From Kofleriaceae bacterium (GTDB lineage: Bacteria > Myxococcota_A > Polyangia > Haliangiales > Haliangiaceae), in the NCBI GenBank assembly GCA_024762925.1, contig JANTGM010000062.1:1-33026 (forward strand): a stretch of DNA of 33,026 nucleotides, in the 5' to 3' direction. Made by a program: the position numbers and the translations under genes. A model generated the notes under the pieces. The model saw only the letters and a program-made list of their open reading frames with translations. It searched no databases and was not told where the DNA came from. Each line of letters starts with the position of its first letter. The first letter of the stretch is position 1. This document shows positions 17,131 to 25,500 of this stretch, piece after piece.

Positions 17131-18096
17131 CTACACGCGTGGAACAACACTGAGCCGGTACCCGAGTCCTTGCTGAGACTCGATGAGGTTGTCGCGACCA
17201 CTTCGAGCAAGAGACCGGCGCAAGCGACGTACAAGTTGCTTGACATGGTTGTCGCTAGGGTGCGCTGTGTCCCAGCTCACGGCTGCTAGAATTTCGGAGG
17301 AGTGCACATACCCGCGCACTGCGACTGGGCGACCACGATCCGCGGCCATGCGCTTCATTAAGAGCTGTAGTAACTCCAGCTGCACCATGGAGACTTGTAC
17401 ATCTCGGCCTTCGATGCAGACAAACCCACCACCACCACCTGTAGCCTCGATCGTGCTCAAATCAAGCTCTGCGGGCTCCTTGATGTCGGTATTCTCAAAG
17501 TCAGCACCAAAGTCGGCGGGAGTTTCAGCAACAGCGTTGGCGCTCACAGTCCCCACACTGAGCTTGGACGATGCAAGAGCGGGCACCGGACTCACAAAGT
17601 AGAATCCGACAGAGCCAACAAAGAGTAGATCGCCTGTTACCAATTCAATGCTGTCACGGACACTGCGGTTTGCCACGACAGATCCATTGGTGCTTCCCAA
17701 ATCGCGGAAGTAGACCGTGCCAGCGTCTTCAAACTCTAAGGTTGCGTGCTTACGTGAGACGGAACCCTGATGAATGGCGATTCCACAACCCGTGGCATTC
17801 CTGCCGACAGGGGTAATCGTGCCAAGTCGGTAAATTCGCCCCCAAGCATCGACAAGACAGGCGTTGCGGTCGCCAGGCTGCTCCATCAGAATCTGCTCGG
17901 GCACCATATCTGGCACCTTGCGAGCGGCATTCGCACAGGCTTCACAGAGCGTCAAACGCTCTGCGGGCGCAAAACAAATGCAGCAAGCTGGCACGCTGGA
18001 ATCATACGTATTTCTCACCACGACATCGCCTATCGTACCCCTTCGTTCCCCCCGTTGCGGAGATATTCGGTCAGCTCGGCCAGACCATGAGGGCAT
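17131..18096 (-). CDS. FHA-domain regulator with Cys-rich N terminus and OmpR-type winged helix
   Basis: 321 aa, three parts. Residues 38-54 hold CCICF and CEAC, two Cys pairs that could bind zinc. Residues ~85-165 are an FHA phosphothreonine-binding domain (VGRN, SVSRKHATLEF, RDLGSTNGSVVANR). Residues ~225-320 form a winged helix of the OmpR/PhoB type (HPSDNHVKQLVRRLRRSL, ESQQGLGYRL). FHA domains read Ser/Thr-kinase phosphorylation, so this should be a kinase-responsive DNA-binding protein, possibly acting on the adjacent pilus operon. The ATG lies two bases after the nucleotidase stop, and pilX begins about 150 nt downstream, so all could be one transcript. A receiver domain, usual for OmpR-type proteins, is missing. 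Confidence 0.85.
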   Translation of the reverse strand: MPSWSGRADRISPQRGERRGTIGDVVVRNTYDSSVPACCICFAPAERLTLCEACANAARKVPDMVPEQILMEQPGDRNACLVDAWGRIYRLGTITPVGRNATGCGIAIHQGSVSRKHATLEFEDAGTVYFRDLGSTNGSVVANRSVRDSIELVTGDLLFVGSVGFYFVSPVPALASSKLSVGTVSANAVAETPADFGADFENTDIKEPAELDLSTIEATGGGGGFVCIEGRDVQVSMVQLELLQLLMKRMAADRGRPVAVRGYVHSSEILAAVSWDTAHPSDNHVKQLVRRLRRSLARSGRDNLIESQQGLGYRLSVVPRV

Positions 18097-18098
18097 AC

Positions 18099-19595
18099 CT
18101 ACATCTCGTGTGGCATGGCTTTGCGTGGTGCTCGGAAGTAGCGAAGTGGCGAATACGATAGGAAGTTGGAAGCCCGCGAAGTGTAGAGATCTGCGTAGTC
18201 AGAGACTTGCTGACCAAAACGGCTGGTCGCTGCACCTTCTCGAAACATCGCCCCCCAATGAGGATTGTATGACCGCTCAATACTTCGTTCCAAAGTCGTC
18301 ACTTCATCCTGCATCGCCCGACTTCGATTTCGCAATGAGTCGAGAGTCGTTCGGGACTGCTTCTTGGCTGCAACCAATCGCGGCTTGAGTGCCTCTTCGC
18401 AGTTGTCGAGCAGTCGCTGAATCTGCTTGAGCATCAGCGCTTCATAATCAATCTCAGACTGCAGGTTACGTCTCCGACGATCGAGCACCTCGAGGTCGCG
18501 AATTTCCTGCTCGTAGCGATCACTACAGTCGTTCTCAAGTGCCAACTCTTGGAGCACCATTGCAGTTCGCCAGCCTCGCGACTTCTTGAGGCGAATCATG
18601 TCGCCGTAGATATGATCGCCAACGTACAAGACACGCTCACCACTCACACGAGTCATTTCTTCAAAAGAGTGGATATTACCACCTTGATAGACTCGGTCTC
18701 CGTGAAGTTCTGTTGCAGGCGTTTCCGAGGCCGCCCCGGTATTGATGTCAACTTCATAGAACGGATTCTGGTCGTTGAAGAAGCCCGGCTTGCTCCCACC
18801 GACAATGATGTAGTCGAAATAGTTTTGCCAAGTCGGATACGCCTGGCGCTCACCATCGAGCAAATACTCCATGACGGCTTGGGTGTAGGGCCAATAGGAG
18901 TTGGTTAGGAGGAACTGCTTTTTCCCTGATGACCGAAACTTGTGCAGCATCTCCGCGAGGCCAGGATCTTTGACCACGTAGCCAGGCATATCTGCTTTGA
19001 TCGCCGTCTTCAGCGTATCGTCGCGATGTGCCTCGTCGATGGACATGCGAATGTCGATGAAGAGCTTCTGGTAGTCAGGCTTTTCCACATGCCCATCAAT
19101 CCAATCCACCATGGTCATGTACATAACTGCGTCGGGCAGCCCAAAAAGCGTGTCGATCCATCGGTAGCGATCAGACGAGAGGCGAATGCGCGAATCGGTG
19201 CGGTACTGCTTTACCCTCTCTTCTTTGCTAAGTTCACGGGTGCCGTGAAATACCCGCCCAACGTAGCCGTGGTGGTCCATCTTAAAGACGTTGCCGCTTG
19301 GACAATCGAGAACGATGCCGCGAATTGCGAGGTTGGAGGGAAAGCTCAATTCCATAATCTCTGCGGGGTAGCCGTGGTTGGCAACGAGCTTCTCAAGGGT
19401 GAGATCAATTGAGAGTTTTTCGAGGCGCTCCTGGTTGTAGAGCGCGAGGGTGTAGTCCATATCCCAGCCAATGAGTTCGATGCCGTCCATCCGCAGGTTG
19501 CGATTGCAGTAGATGCGTCGCTTGGTTGAGATGTCGATATCCCGTCGGACTTCGCTGAGTAGTGCGTCAATTTGCGCCTTGGTATCCCCGGACAT
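18099..19595 (-). CDS. HAD-IG family 5'-nucleotidase (NT5C2-like purine nucleotidase)
   Basis: 498 aa, the HAD superfamily cytosolic purine 5'-nucleotidase type. HAD motif I is GWDMDYTLALY with Asp45 (nucleophile) and Asp47. The motif II region is QFLLTNSYW and motif IV is LYVGDHIYGDMI. RYRWIDTLFGLPDAVMYM and DYIIVGGSKPGFF are characteristic of this subfamily, which in eukaryotes dephosphorylates IMP and GMP. The C-terminal ~130 residues are helical and likely coiled coil (DLEVLDRRRRNLQSEIDYEALMLKQIQRLLDN). The start codon lies in a small inverted repeat and has no clear ribosome site, so the transcript may be nearly leaderless. Divergent from hpt with 90 nt between, so the IMP/GMP-forming and IMP/GMP-degrading enzymes share a promoter region. 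Confidence 0.92.
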   Translation of the reverse strand: MSGDTKAQIDALLSEVRRDIDISTKRRIYCNRNLRMDGIELIGWDMDYTLALYNQERLEKLSIDLTLEKLVANHGYPAEIMELSFPSNLAIRGIVLDCPSGNVFKMDHHGYVGRVFHGTRELSKEERVKQYRTDSRIRLSSDRYRWIDTLFGLPDAVMYMTMVDWIDGHVEKPDYQKLFIDIRMSIDEAHRDDTLKTAIKADMPGYVVKDPGLAEMLHKFRSSGKKQFLLTNSYWPYTQAVMEYLLDGERQAYPTWQNYFDYIIVGGSKPGFFNDQNPFYEVDINTGAASETPATELHGDRVYQGGNIHSFEEMTRVSGERVLYVGDHIYGDMIRLKKSRGWRTAMVLQELALENDCSDRYEQEIRDLEVLDRRRRNLQSEIDYEALMLKQIQRLLDNCEEALKPRLVAAKKQSRTTLDSLRNRSRAMQDEVTTLERSIERSYNPHWGAMFREGAATSRFGQQVSDYADLYTSRASNFLSYSPLRYFRAPRKAMPHEM

Positions 19596-19603
19596 ACGTC
19601 CGG
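19588..19603. promoter_or_regulatory. Inverted repeat over the nucleotidase start codon
   Basis: CCGGAC (19588-19593), loop ATAC, GTCCGG (19598-19603). The nucleotidase ATG (19595-19593) lies in the loop and stem. It could be an operator or an mRNA hairpin controlling translation initiation; only the sequence symmetry is seen. Confidence 0.4.
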
Positions 19604-19685
19604 AATCGTAGCACTACTCCAGCAATTCGGCGAACTTGGCCCGTCATGCGCCACAGCGTCATGGTGAGCTGGTATCAACGCTCCG

Positions 19686-20231
19686 ATGGCTGGACAAGAA
19701 ACATTTCCGCCCCCCTTCAAGACCCTCTTTGCCAGAACCGAGTTGGATGCACGCATCGCCGAGCTGGGAGCGGAGATTACCCGGGATTACCAAGACAAGG
19801 GCGAGGACTTGGTTCTCATCGGTGTTCTCAAAGGCTCTGTCATCTTTATGGCGGACCTCTGTCGCGCCATCAATCTCCCGCTGTCGATGGATTTCATGGG
19901 CATCGCGAGTTATGGCGATGACACCAAGTCGTCCGGAGTGGTGCAGATAACCTCCGATCTCAGCAAGTCAATTGAGGGCAAGCATGTGCTCATCGTCGAG
20001 GACATTATCGACACCGGTCTCACGGCCCACTACCTTTTTGACAACCTTGCAACCCGTCATCCAGCGAGCGTCAAACTCTGCTCCCTTCTTCACAAACCCG
20101 ACCGAACGGAGCGAGCTGTCCAGATCGACTACTTGGGTTTCTCGGTACCCAACAAATTTGTCGTAGGCTACGGGCTGGATATTGCGCAGAAGTACCGCAA
20201 TCTCGATTTCATCGGATACGTCGAGGAATGA
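19686..20231 (+). CDS. hpt: Hypoxanthine phosphoribosyltransferase
   Basis: 181 aa, normal family length. It transfers ribose 5-phosphate from PRPP to hypoxanthine or guanine to give IMP or GMP (purine salvage, cytosol). The PRPP-binding loop is [17 protein letters not shown] around residues 99-115, with the acidic pair Glu-Asp. Other hallmarks are [17 protein letters not shown] (PPi loop with Lys-Gly), [10 protein letters not shown] (flexible loop), and [21 protein letters not shown] near the C terminus. The stop overlaps the next start as ATGA, so translation of the diguanylate cyclase is likely coupled to it. Confidence 0.96.
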   Translation: MAGQETFPPPFKTLFARTELDARIAELGAEITRDYQDKGEDLVLIGVLKGSVIFMADLCRAINLPLSMDFMGIASYGDDTKSSGVVQITSDLSKSIEGKHVLIVEDIIDTGLTAHYLFDNLATRHPASVKLCSLLHKPDRTERAVQIDYLGFSVPNKFVVGYGLDIAQKYRNLDFIGYVEE

Positions 20232-21244
20232 ACCCTGAACTCCTGAACCAGCTGCCCCAAGTCCTCTTCCAGATTGGTAAGGCGATTGGGTCGGATGAGT
20301 CGCTCTCGACCACGCTGGTTCGGATCTCAGAATTGGTCACCGAGTTGTGTGGTGCCGCCGCATGCTCGGTTATGCTGGCAAACCCTGAGGAGAAAACGCT
20401 TCTTGGCAAGGCGGCGTTCGGCTTGCGTCGGCCTGATTTCACGACGGTGAGCTTTCGCTACGGGGAAGGCATTGCTGGACGTGTGGCTGAGAGTGGTGAG
20501 AGCGTGCTCGTTGACGATGTGGCCAACGATCCGCGTTTTGCAAGCCATGGTGATAGTAGCCATATCCGATCTCTCGCCTGTGTGCCGTTGCTACATCGAG
20601 ACACGGTAGTTGGGGTGCTCACGGTTACGACCCCTGAGGTTAGCTTTTTCACGAGTAGCTCTCTGGAACTGCTCGCTCTCATCGCCAATACGATTGCCCT
20701 CGACATTGAGAACATTCGCTTGCGACGTCTGGCGCAGACTGACTCGCTCACCGGAGCATACAACCGACAATACTTGGACCAGTGCCTGCCCGACATGGTC
20801 GTGGACGCCCACACTAGCAACCAGCCACTTTGTGTCGCGATGTTCGATGTGGACCACTTCAAGCGCGTCAACGACGAACACGGTCATGGGGTGGGGGATT
20901 TAGTTCTCGCAGAGATTTCCCGCCGTTTGGATGAGGCGAGTCGCTCCAACGATGTCCTGGTGCGCTATGGCGGTGAAGAGTTTCTCTTGCTCTTGCCTGG
21001 CGCAAATCTGGCCACAGCGGCCGGAATCGCCGACCGTATGCGAATGCAACTGGCAGCTGAGGCGCTCACTCTCCCAACAAACGACGAAGGCGACACGGTA
21101 TCCTTGAGTCTTCGAATTAGCGCCGGAGTCGCCGAGCTCGGTGTCGCCGAGGGTCACGAGCAGCTCTTCACGCGAGCAGATCAGGCTCTGTATGCAGCAA
21201 AGGCCAATGGCCGCAACAGGGTTGAGGTGGCGAAAGCTCCATGA
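20228..21244 (+). CDS. GAF-GGDEF diguanylate cyclase
   Basis: 338 aa. The GAF sensory domain spans residues ~10-165 ([58 protein letters not shown]). The GGDEF domain spans residues ~175-335: [29 protein letters not shown] (metal-binding Asp), and the active-site GGEEF at 248-252, which is compatible with activity. An allosteric product site RSND (239-242) lies exactly five residues before GGEEF, so feedback inhibition by c-di-GMP is expected. No signal or membrane segment, hence cytosolic. The gene starts inside the hpt stop and ends inside the next gene's start (ATGA at both ends). Confidence 0.95.
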   Translation: MNPELLNQLPQVLFQIGKAIGSDESLSTTLVRISELVTELCGAAACSVMLANPEEKTLLGKAAFGLRRPDFTTVSFRYGEGIAGRVAESGESVLVDDVANDPRFASHGDSSHIRSLACVPLLHRDTVVGVLTVTTPEVSFFTSSSLELLALIANTIALDIENIRLRRLAQTDSLTGAYNRQYLDQCLPDMVVDAHTSNQPLCVAMFDVDHFKRVNDEHGHGVGDLVLAEISRRLDEASRSNDVLVRYGGEEFLLLLPGANLATAAGIADRMRMQLAAEALTLPTNDEGDTVSLSLRISAGVAELGVAEGHEQLFTRADQALYAAKANGRNRVEVAKAP

Positions 21245-22605
21245 GCGACGACGATAAGAAACCCGAGATGCCAGATGATGATGGCTGGGGCGCAGCAGCG
21301 GACGAAGCGGAAGAAACTCCTGCAGAAAACGTGGACTCTACGAGGTATTCTGAGTGGGCGGATCCCGTCAACTTGGAAGAAAAGGTAGCCGCACTTCGAG
21401 CTGCGGAGCAGCAGCCGCAATCTGGACCGATTGCTGAGTCGGGTGCCAAGGAGTTGGGCGAGCAGTCCGAGATGAGTCCCGGCGAAGAGCAGTCCGTGAC
21501 CACCGGGCCTGGGGACGATATCATCGCGAACCCTGCCACAAACGCCGACCAATGGCAGCAACCAGCGGTCCCGAGTGTCGTTGTCTCGGAGACAGAGCAG
21601 GTGGAACGTGGAGAGTCCATCCCCCTAGTGAGTGACGAGGATGCACCACAGTGGGCCACGGTTCCATCTCCGATTGGGCCTGCCGACGAACAGCCTATCT
21701 CTGCCCCCTCGTCCGACATGCTCGCTGCAGCAGGTGTCATCGCCAGTAAGACGTCAGACCCAAGAGCAAGAAAACGCAAGGAGCCGCGAGAGCGCAGCAC
21801 GGGTTCTGGCCTGACTCGAAAGCAGACGATTCGACTGATTGCCGGCGCCGTGGTGTTGGTGATTGCAGGTGTGGGGGCGATCCTAGGTTGGCTCAACAGC
21901 CAAAACTACTATCTGGTTTGTGGCACCAAGAGCATTCGGGCCGAGCAAGGTCGCTTTTGGCCCACCGGGCAAAACGCTCTCTCGGGACCGGCATTCCGTG
22001 CTATCGCAGTTCCAAGTGACGTGGTCTGCGAAAGCACCTCCTTTGAAAGCCGTGAGGAATTGGAACTCGCTTTCTTGGATGCACTTCTCGCGCAAAGCAC
22101 GAGGCTGCTAACGAGCGGTGGCTCCGAGCAAGTCACCGTTGCCGAGGCGCAACTTGAGCAGGCACTACTGCTCACACGAGAACCAGAGAGAGCAGAGCAA
22201 CGAGAGCTTGCCGAGCGATTGCAGGGCGATGTCTCGTATTGGCGTGGGGCGGCCGATGTCCAAAGAGCGGTCGAGGTGCTTGAGCTTGGCGCTACGAGTT
22301 TTGAGGAGGCAGCCGCCAAGCGGCCAAGACACAGCAGTGATGCGTCGGCTTGGGCAGAGCACGCTCGCTTCATTGCGGAGGAAATCGACAAGGGGCCGCG
22401 TTCACTTCGTGCGAATGAAGCGCCAAAGGAGAAGCCACACTTTAGTGGACTCACCGATCCGAAGGCCCAACTCAAGCCGCAAACCGACGCCTCAGGGGTT
22501 CCAGAAGCTCCGCCCATTGACGCCGGTGTTCCAACCGCCCCACCAGCGGACGCCGATGTGCCGCCCATCGACGCAGCACTTCCCCGCGGCGGCGTGCTCC
22601 TCTAG
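21241..22605 (+). CDS. Single-pass membrane protein with acidic cytoplasmic region, unknown function
   Basis: 454 aa, not recognised. Residues 1-~175 are acidic and low in complexity ([17 protein letters not shown], then Glu/Asp/Ser/Pro). A basic stretch (ARKRKEPRERS) precedes one membrane helix at about residues 197-217 (RLIAGAVVLVIAGVGAILGWL). The outer part begins with YYLVCGTKSIRAEQGRFWPTG and a second Cys (VVCEST) that could pair with the first. A helical, Glu/Ala/Leu-rich region resembling a TPR-like fold follows, then a Pro/Asp-rich tail with the recurring IDAGVPTAPPADADVPPIDA motif. It is coupled to the cyclase by ATGA overlap and ends with no gap before the convergent dehydrogenase stop. 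It might be a membrane partner in c-di-GMP signalling, but that is only context. Confidence 0.75.
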   Translation: MSDDDKKPEMPDDDGWGAAADEAEETPAENVDSTRYSEWADPVNLEEKVAALRAAEQQPQSGPIAESGAKELGEQSEMSPGEEQSVTTGPGDDIIANPATNADQWQQPAVPSVVVSETEQVERGESIPLVSDEDAPQWATVPSPIGPADEQPISAPSSDMLAAAGVIASKTSDPRARKRKEPRERSTGSGLTRKQTIRLIAGAVVLVIAGVGAILGWLNSQNYYLVCGTKSIRAEQGRFWPTGQNALSGPAFRAIAVPSDVVCESTSFESREELELAFLDALLAQSTRLLTSGGSEQVTVAEAQLEQALLLTREPERAEQRELAERLQGDVSYWRGAADVQRAVEVLELGATSFEEAAAKRPRHSSDASAWAEHARFIAEEIDKGPRSLRANEAPKEKPHFSGLTDPKAQLKPQTDASGVPEAPPIDAGVPTAPPADADVPPIDAALPRGGVLL

Positions 22606-23346
22606 CTACTTGCCAGACGGCAGACGCACGCATACCTCGTCGGGGCGTGCGGCTTCATCGAAGGCAATATCCAGAAGGCTCCGCCCAACAAACTCGGGGC
22701 TCGAGAATGCGTCATCTGCTTTGAGTTCGTGGAACTTCTCAACCATCGGGAATTGATCCGCACTACAAGAGCGAATGAGGCTTTGCATATCGGTATCGAT
22801 GATTCCCGGTGCGATGGAGTAGGCCCGCATGCCGCTCTCGCTTTCCTCGAGAGCAACGACCTCGGTAAGCCTGTCAACGCCAGCTTTGCCTGCACAGTAT
22901 GCCCCCCACCCCTCGTATGCGCTTGTCGATGCACCCGATGAGATGTTGATTAGGACGCCTTCGCCATCTCGGCTTCGAAGGTGATTAGCAAAACTCTTAG
23001 TGCCGTGAAACACGCCGAGCAGATTGATGTTTAGGTGAGTCTCGACCTCAGCACTCTCACAATTTCGCAGTGGGCCAATCGGCTTCAGAATGCCCGCATT
23101 GTTGATCCACAGGTCAATTTGCCCAAATCGTTTGACTGCCTCATTGCAAAAGCGCTGCACGTCTTCTTCCTTGGTGACGTCGGCCACCATACTCAGCACC
23201 TGCGCGTTGCCTGCACCAAGCTCTGGTTTGCTTCGCGCGCAAATTGCCAAGTTGTAGCCGCGTGCTAGGCATTGTTCGGCGATTCCGGCGCCAATACCGC
23301 GGCTTGCACCGGTAATTGCAACAGTCTTCGTGGAGTCTTTTGTCAT
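22606..23346 (-). CDS. Short-chain dehydrogenase/reductase (SDR)
   Basis: 246 aa, a classical NAD(P)-dependent SDR with a Rossmann fold. The cofactor motif is TGASRGIG (residues 12-19). An Arg a little downstream (CARSK) hints at NADP preference. NNAG is at 82-85. The catalytic triad is Ser137 (NISSGAS), Tyr150 and Lys154 (YCAGK). PGIIDTDMQS matches the family's post-catalytic loop. The substrate cannot be deduced. No strong ribosome site; the start lies 24 nt after the response-regulator stop, suggesting the third gene of a zinc-ribbon/regulator/SDR operon. Confidence 0.93.
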   Translation of the reverse strand: MTKDSTKTVAITGASRGIGAGIAEQCLARGYNLAICARSKPELGAGNAQVLSMVADVTKEEDVQRFCNEAVKRFGQIDLWINNAGILKPIGPLRNCESAEVETHLNINLLGVFHGTKSFANHLRSRDGEGVLINISSGASTSAYEGWGAYCAGKAGVDRLTEVVALEESESGMRAYSIAPGIIDTDMQSLIRSCSADQFPMVEKFHELKADDAFSSPEFVGRSLLDIAFDEAARPDEVCVRLPSGK

Positions 23347-23370
23347 CGTAATTTTTCTTAGTAAGAGATA

Positions 23371-24402
23371 CTATTCGCCGACCTCGTCGAGCTTCTCTTT
23401 AAAGGAGACAAACTTGCGGACGAAGTCATAGTGCTTGGCACGAAACGCCTGGGTATAGCGTCGCTGCTGCTCCTTGGCGCGAAACGCCTCACCCAAATCG
23501 GGAAGTCGCTCGACAAGTTGCTCAGTCTTAGAAAACTCAGGAACCACTATCGCGCCAGGGCCGGCTTCCGAAATCTCCACGGTTCCGCCCTCGCCTGGTC
23601 CCCGATAGCTGAGTGCAACAAGCTCGGGGCGCTGGCTTTTGAGACTGCGGGCCACCATGGATTGAGGCAGGTCTGGCAAGTCGTGGGAGACCATCGCAAA
23701 GTGATACATAGCGGAAGAGCCGCGATCCAATGCCTCACCACCGCTCTGAACATGCTCAACCACGTAGCCTGCCGGTGCCAGCTTCTCGAGTTCCTCGGCA
23801 AAGCCAGTGTTGCGATCGACAACAAGAATGCGCAGCTCGCCACCGGATGATGCGGGGTCGCGCTTGGCGATGGTGTCTTGAAGATCCACGACCTCGCGCT
23901 CCGCAGTCATAAGAAGCTGGAGAAACGTCTCATGCACACCGCTCGCTTCCTTGAGAATCGCAGTGAGTTGCCTCTGCTGCTGCGACTTCCCGGCTGCCAC
24001 GATGAGCTTGTCTCGTAAGTAGGCAACGGACTCGGGTGACTTGTGCACAACGTCCGACGCCCCAGCTCGCAAGACTTCGAGTGCCGCGTCGTAGCTCTTT
24101 CGCGGTGTGAGCACCACAATCGAGGTAGTCTTAGAAATCATCTGAATCGAGGTAACAGTGTCGATTCCAGCGTTTGGATGTGGCGTATCGAGGTCGACGA
24201 CAGCCACCGAAAAGAAGCGCTTCTTTAGCAACTCCCAAGCATCCGATGGGTCAGCCACGCAAGTGGCGTTCATCTTGGCCTCGGCGGCCAACTTGGCGAT
24301 GCCGTTGCGCACGTTCTCGTCTTTGTCGATCACCAGCACCTCTGCGCCAATGACGGCACGGACGCTGGAAGTCATTCTGCTTATGTTCGAAGATGCGCTC
24401 AT
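23371..24402 (-). CDS. Response regulator with one intact and one degenerate receiver domain
   Basis: 343 aa. The first receiver (residues ~20-140) has Asp26/Asp28 (VLVIDKDENV), phospho-acceptor Asp70 (VVDLDTP), Thr99 (VVLTP) and Lys121 (VVHKSP), with spacings like CheY. A helical linker (residues ~140-190) joins it to a second receiver-like domain (LRILVVDRNTGF) in which the acceptor position is Ser (MVSHDLPD) and the conserved Lys is absent. A basic helical tail follows (AFRAKHYDFVRKFVSFKEKLDEV). No DNA-binding or enzymatic output is present. The ATG at 24402 overlaps the zinc-ribbon gene stop (ATGA), so the longer frame back to 24471 is not used. It likely works by protein-protein contact, as do regulators in motility and polarity systems; the kinase partner is not here. 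Confidence 0.85.
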   Translation of the reverse strand: MSASSNISRMTSSVRAVIGAEVLVIDKDENVRNGIAKLAAEAKMNATCVADPSDAWELLKKRFFSVAVVDLDTPHPNAGIDTVTSIQMISKTTSIVVLTPRKSYDAALEVLRAGASDVVHKSPESVAYLRDKLIVAAGKSQQQRQLTAILKEASGVHETFLQLLMTAEREVVDLQDTIAKRDPASSGGELRILVVDRNTGFAEELEKLAPAGYVVEHVQSGGEALDRGSSAMYHFAMVSHDLPDLPQSMVARSLKSQRPELVALSYRGPGEGGTVEISEAGPGAIVVPEFSKTEQLVERLPDLGEAFRAKEQQRRYTQAFRAKHYDFVRKFVSFKEKLDEVGE

Positions 24403-25412
24403 TTCGGTGCCTGAAATTCGAAGGGCCAAACGAAGTCTAGAGCTTCGCTCCCACTGGAGGGAAATGTCCAACTTCGGACCAACCCCACCAAACAGTTTGC
24501 CAAGACTTTCGAACCGGTATTGTTCGCCCGAACTCGAATACCGGTCGCTGAACCGTTTGGCTGGACAGAAAAATGCAGATCGATTCGCCCTTGTAATGGC
24601 TCCTTGGGATTGCCCTGCTTTAGCGCGCGTTCATAGCAGCGCCCAAGGTGTACTTGGTTCCGCTCCACCACAAGTCCAATTCTGCCGGCCAAAAGTTGAA
24701 CCTGTCGCTCCTGCTCTTCAGCGGTAAGCGCTTGCCCTGCATCGATAGAGCGAGGGCTAGGCACTGCAATACCAGCATCAATTTGCCTTCGCGGCTTGCT
24801 GCCACCAGGCTTTGCGGCTGACACGCCAGCATCGGGCCTTGATGATGAAGCTCGCGTTGCAGGAGTCTTGCCCGTCGTTGAGGAATTCCCGTTGGCCGGT
24901 TTCTGGGTCGATGCGTTCCCATTCGACGAGTTCCCAGGTTTCTGTGCAGGCTTTTCTCTCGATGAGTTTTGATTCGATGGACTCCCACCTAATGGATTCC
25001 CGCTAGGCGCAGTCCCATTCGCGTTTCTTGGCGAAGACGGCGAAGACGGCGAAGACGGCGAAGAGGAGTCAAGGGGGACTTTCGCATTGGTCCCAGCCTC
25101 CGATGCTGAGGGCGTAGACTCCGTTTTGCTCACAGCGTGCTGCTCGCGCTTATCAAAGTACCCAAGTATCAAAGCAATGCCCGCGCCCAACATCAGCAGG
25201 TTGAGCCCCAAGATCAGAGCGATCCGAATTCGGCGAGCCCCTTGGGATACAGGCAAGTCAAAGAGTGACTCAGATACCTCCGGTTCGCTTGCGGCCAGCA
25301 CTGGCCCCTTTGGCAAAGGCGTCCCGATCTGTGAGATATGGACATTTCGGCCGCAAACGCCGCAGAACTGGGATTCCGGTGGAATTTCCCCGCGACAGTG
25401 AGGGCAACGCAT
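24399..25412 (-). CDS. Zinc-ribbon, single-TM protein with AgmX/PglI (TonB-like) C-terminal domain
   Basis: 337 aa. The N terminus is a zinc ribbon with Cys3, Cys6, Cys17 and Cys20 (CPHC, CGVCG). A membrane helix follows at about 62-84 (IALILGLNLLMLGAGIALILGYF). Residues ~90-225 form a low-complexity Ser/Pro/Asn/Gly linker. The last ~110 residues form an AgmX/PglI-type tail (HLGRCYERALKQGNP, GRIDLHFSVQPNGSATGIRV, WTFP), which is TonB-like. Cytoplasmic zinc ribbon, one helix, and a periplasm-spanning linker ending in a TonB-like tail is the layout of the Myxococcus gliding protein GltJ/AgmX, here without its GYF domain. It is divergent from pilT (88-nt gap) and overlaps the response-regulator start. 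It may connect a cytoplasmic signal to the envelope. Confidence 0.85.
   Translation of the reverse strand: MRCPHCRGEIPPESQFCGVCGRNVHISQIGTPLPKGPVLAASEPEVSESLFDLPVSQGARRIRIALILGLNLLMLGAGIALILGYFDKREQHAVSKTESTPSASEAGTNAKVPLDSSSPSSPSSPSSPRNANGTAPSGNPLGGSPSNQNSSREKPAQKPGNSSNGNASTQKPANGNSSTTGKTPATRASSSRPDAGVSAAKPGGSKPRRQIDAGIAVPSPRSIDAGQALTAEEQERQVQLLAGRIGLVVERNQVHLGRCYERALKQGNPKEPLQGRIDLHFSVQPNGSATGIRVRANNTGSKVLANCLVGLVRSWTFPSSGSEALDFVWPFEFQAPK
25030..25065 (-). repeat. 9-bp tandem repeat coding for Ser-Ser-Pro
   Basis: Three exact copies of GGCGAAGAC and a fourth differing in the last base (GGCGAAGAG) encode the SSPSSPSSPSSP run in the linker of the zinc-ribbon protein. In-frame slippage would change linker length without breaking the frame. 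Confidence 0.85.
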
Positions 25413-25445
25413 GGCCCGTGCATCCTAGCAGGAAGAACACAGACG

Positions 25446-25477
25446 TTGCGGACCTTCGGCTATGAAAATGCTACGAT
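25446..25477 (+). promoter_or_regulatory. Possible pilT promoter in the divergent intergenic region
   Basis: TTGCGG (25446-25451) and an extended -10-like TGCTACGAT (TACGAT at 25472-25477) lie upstream of pilT. The 20-nt spacing is longer than ideal, so the -35 assignment is weak. AAGGG sits nine bases before the pilT ATG and is a plausible ribosome site. Confidence 0.3.
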
Positions 25478-25500
25478 TTCCGAGCCTGTAAGGGCGATCA

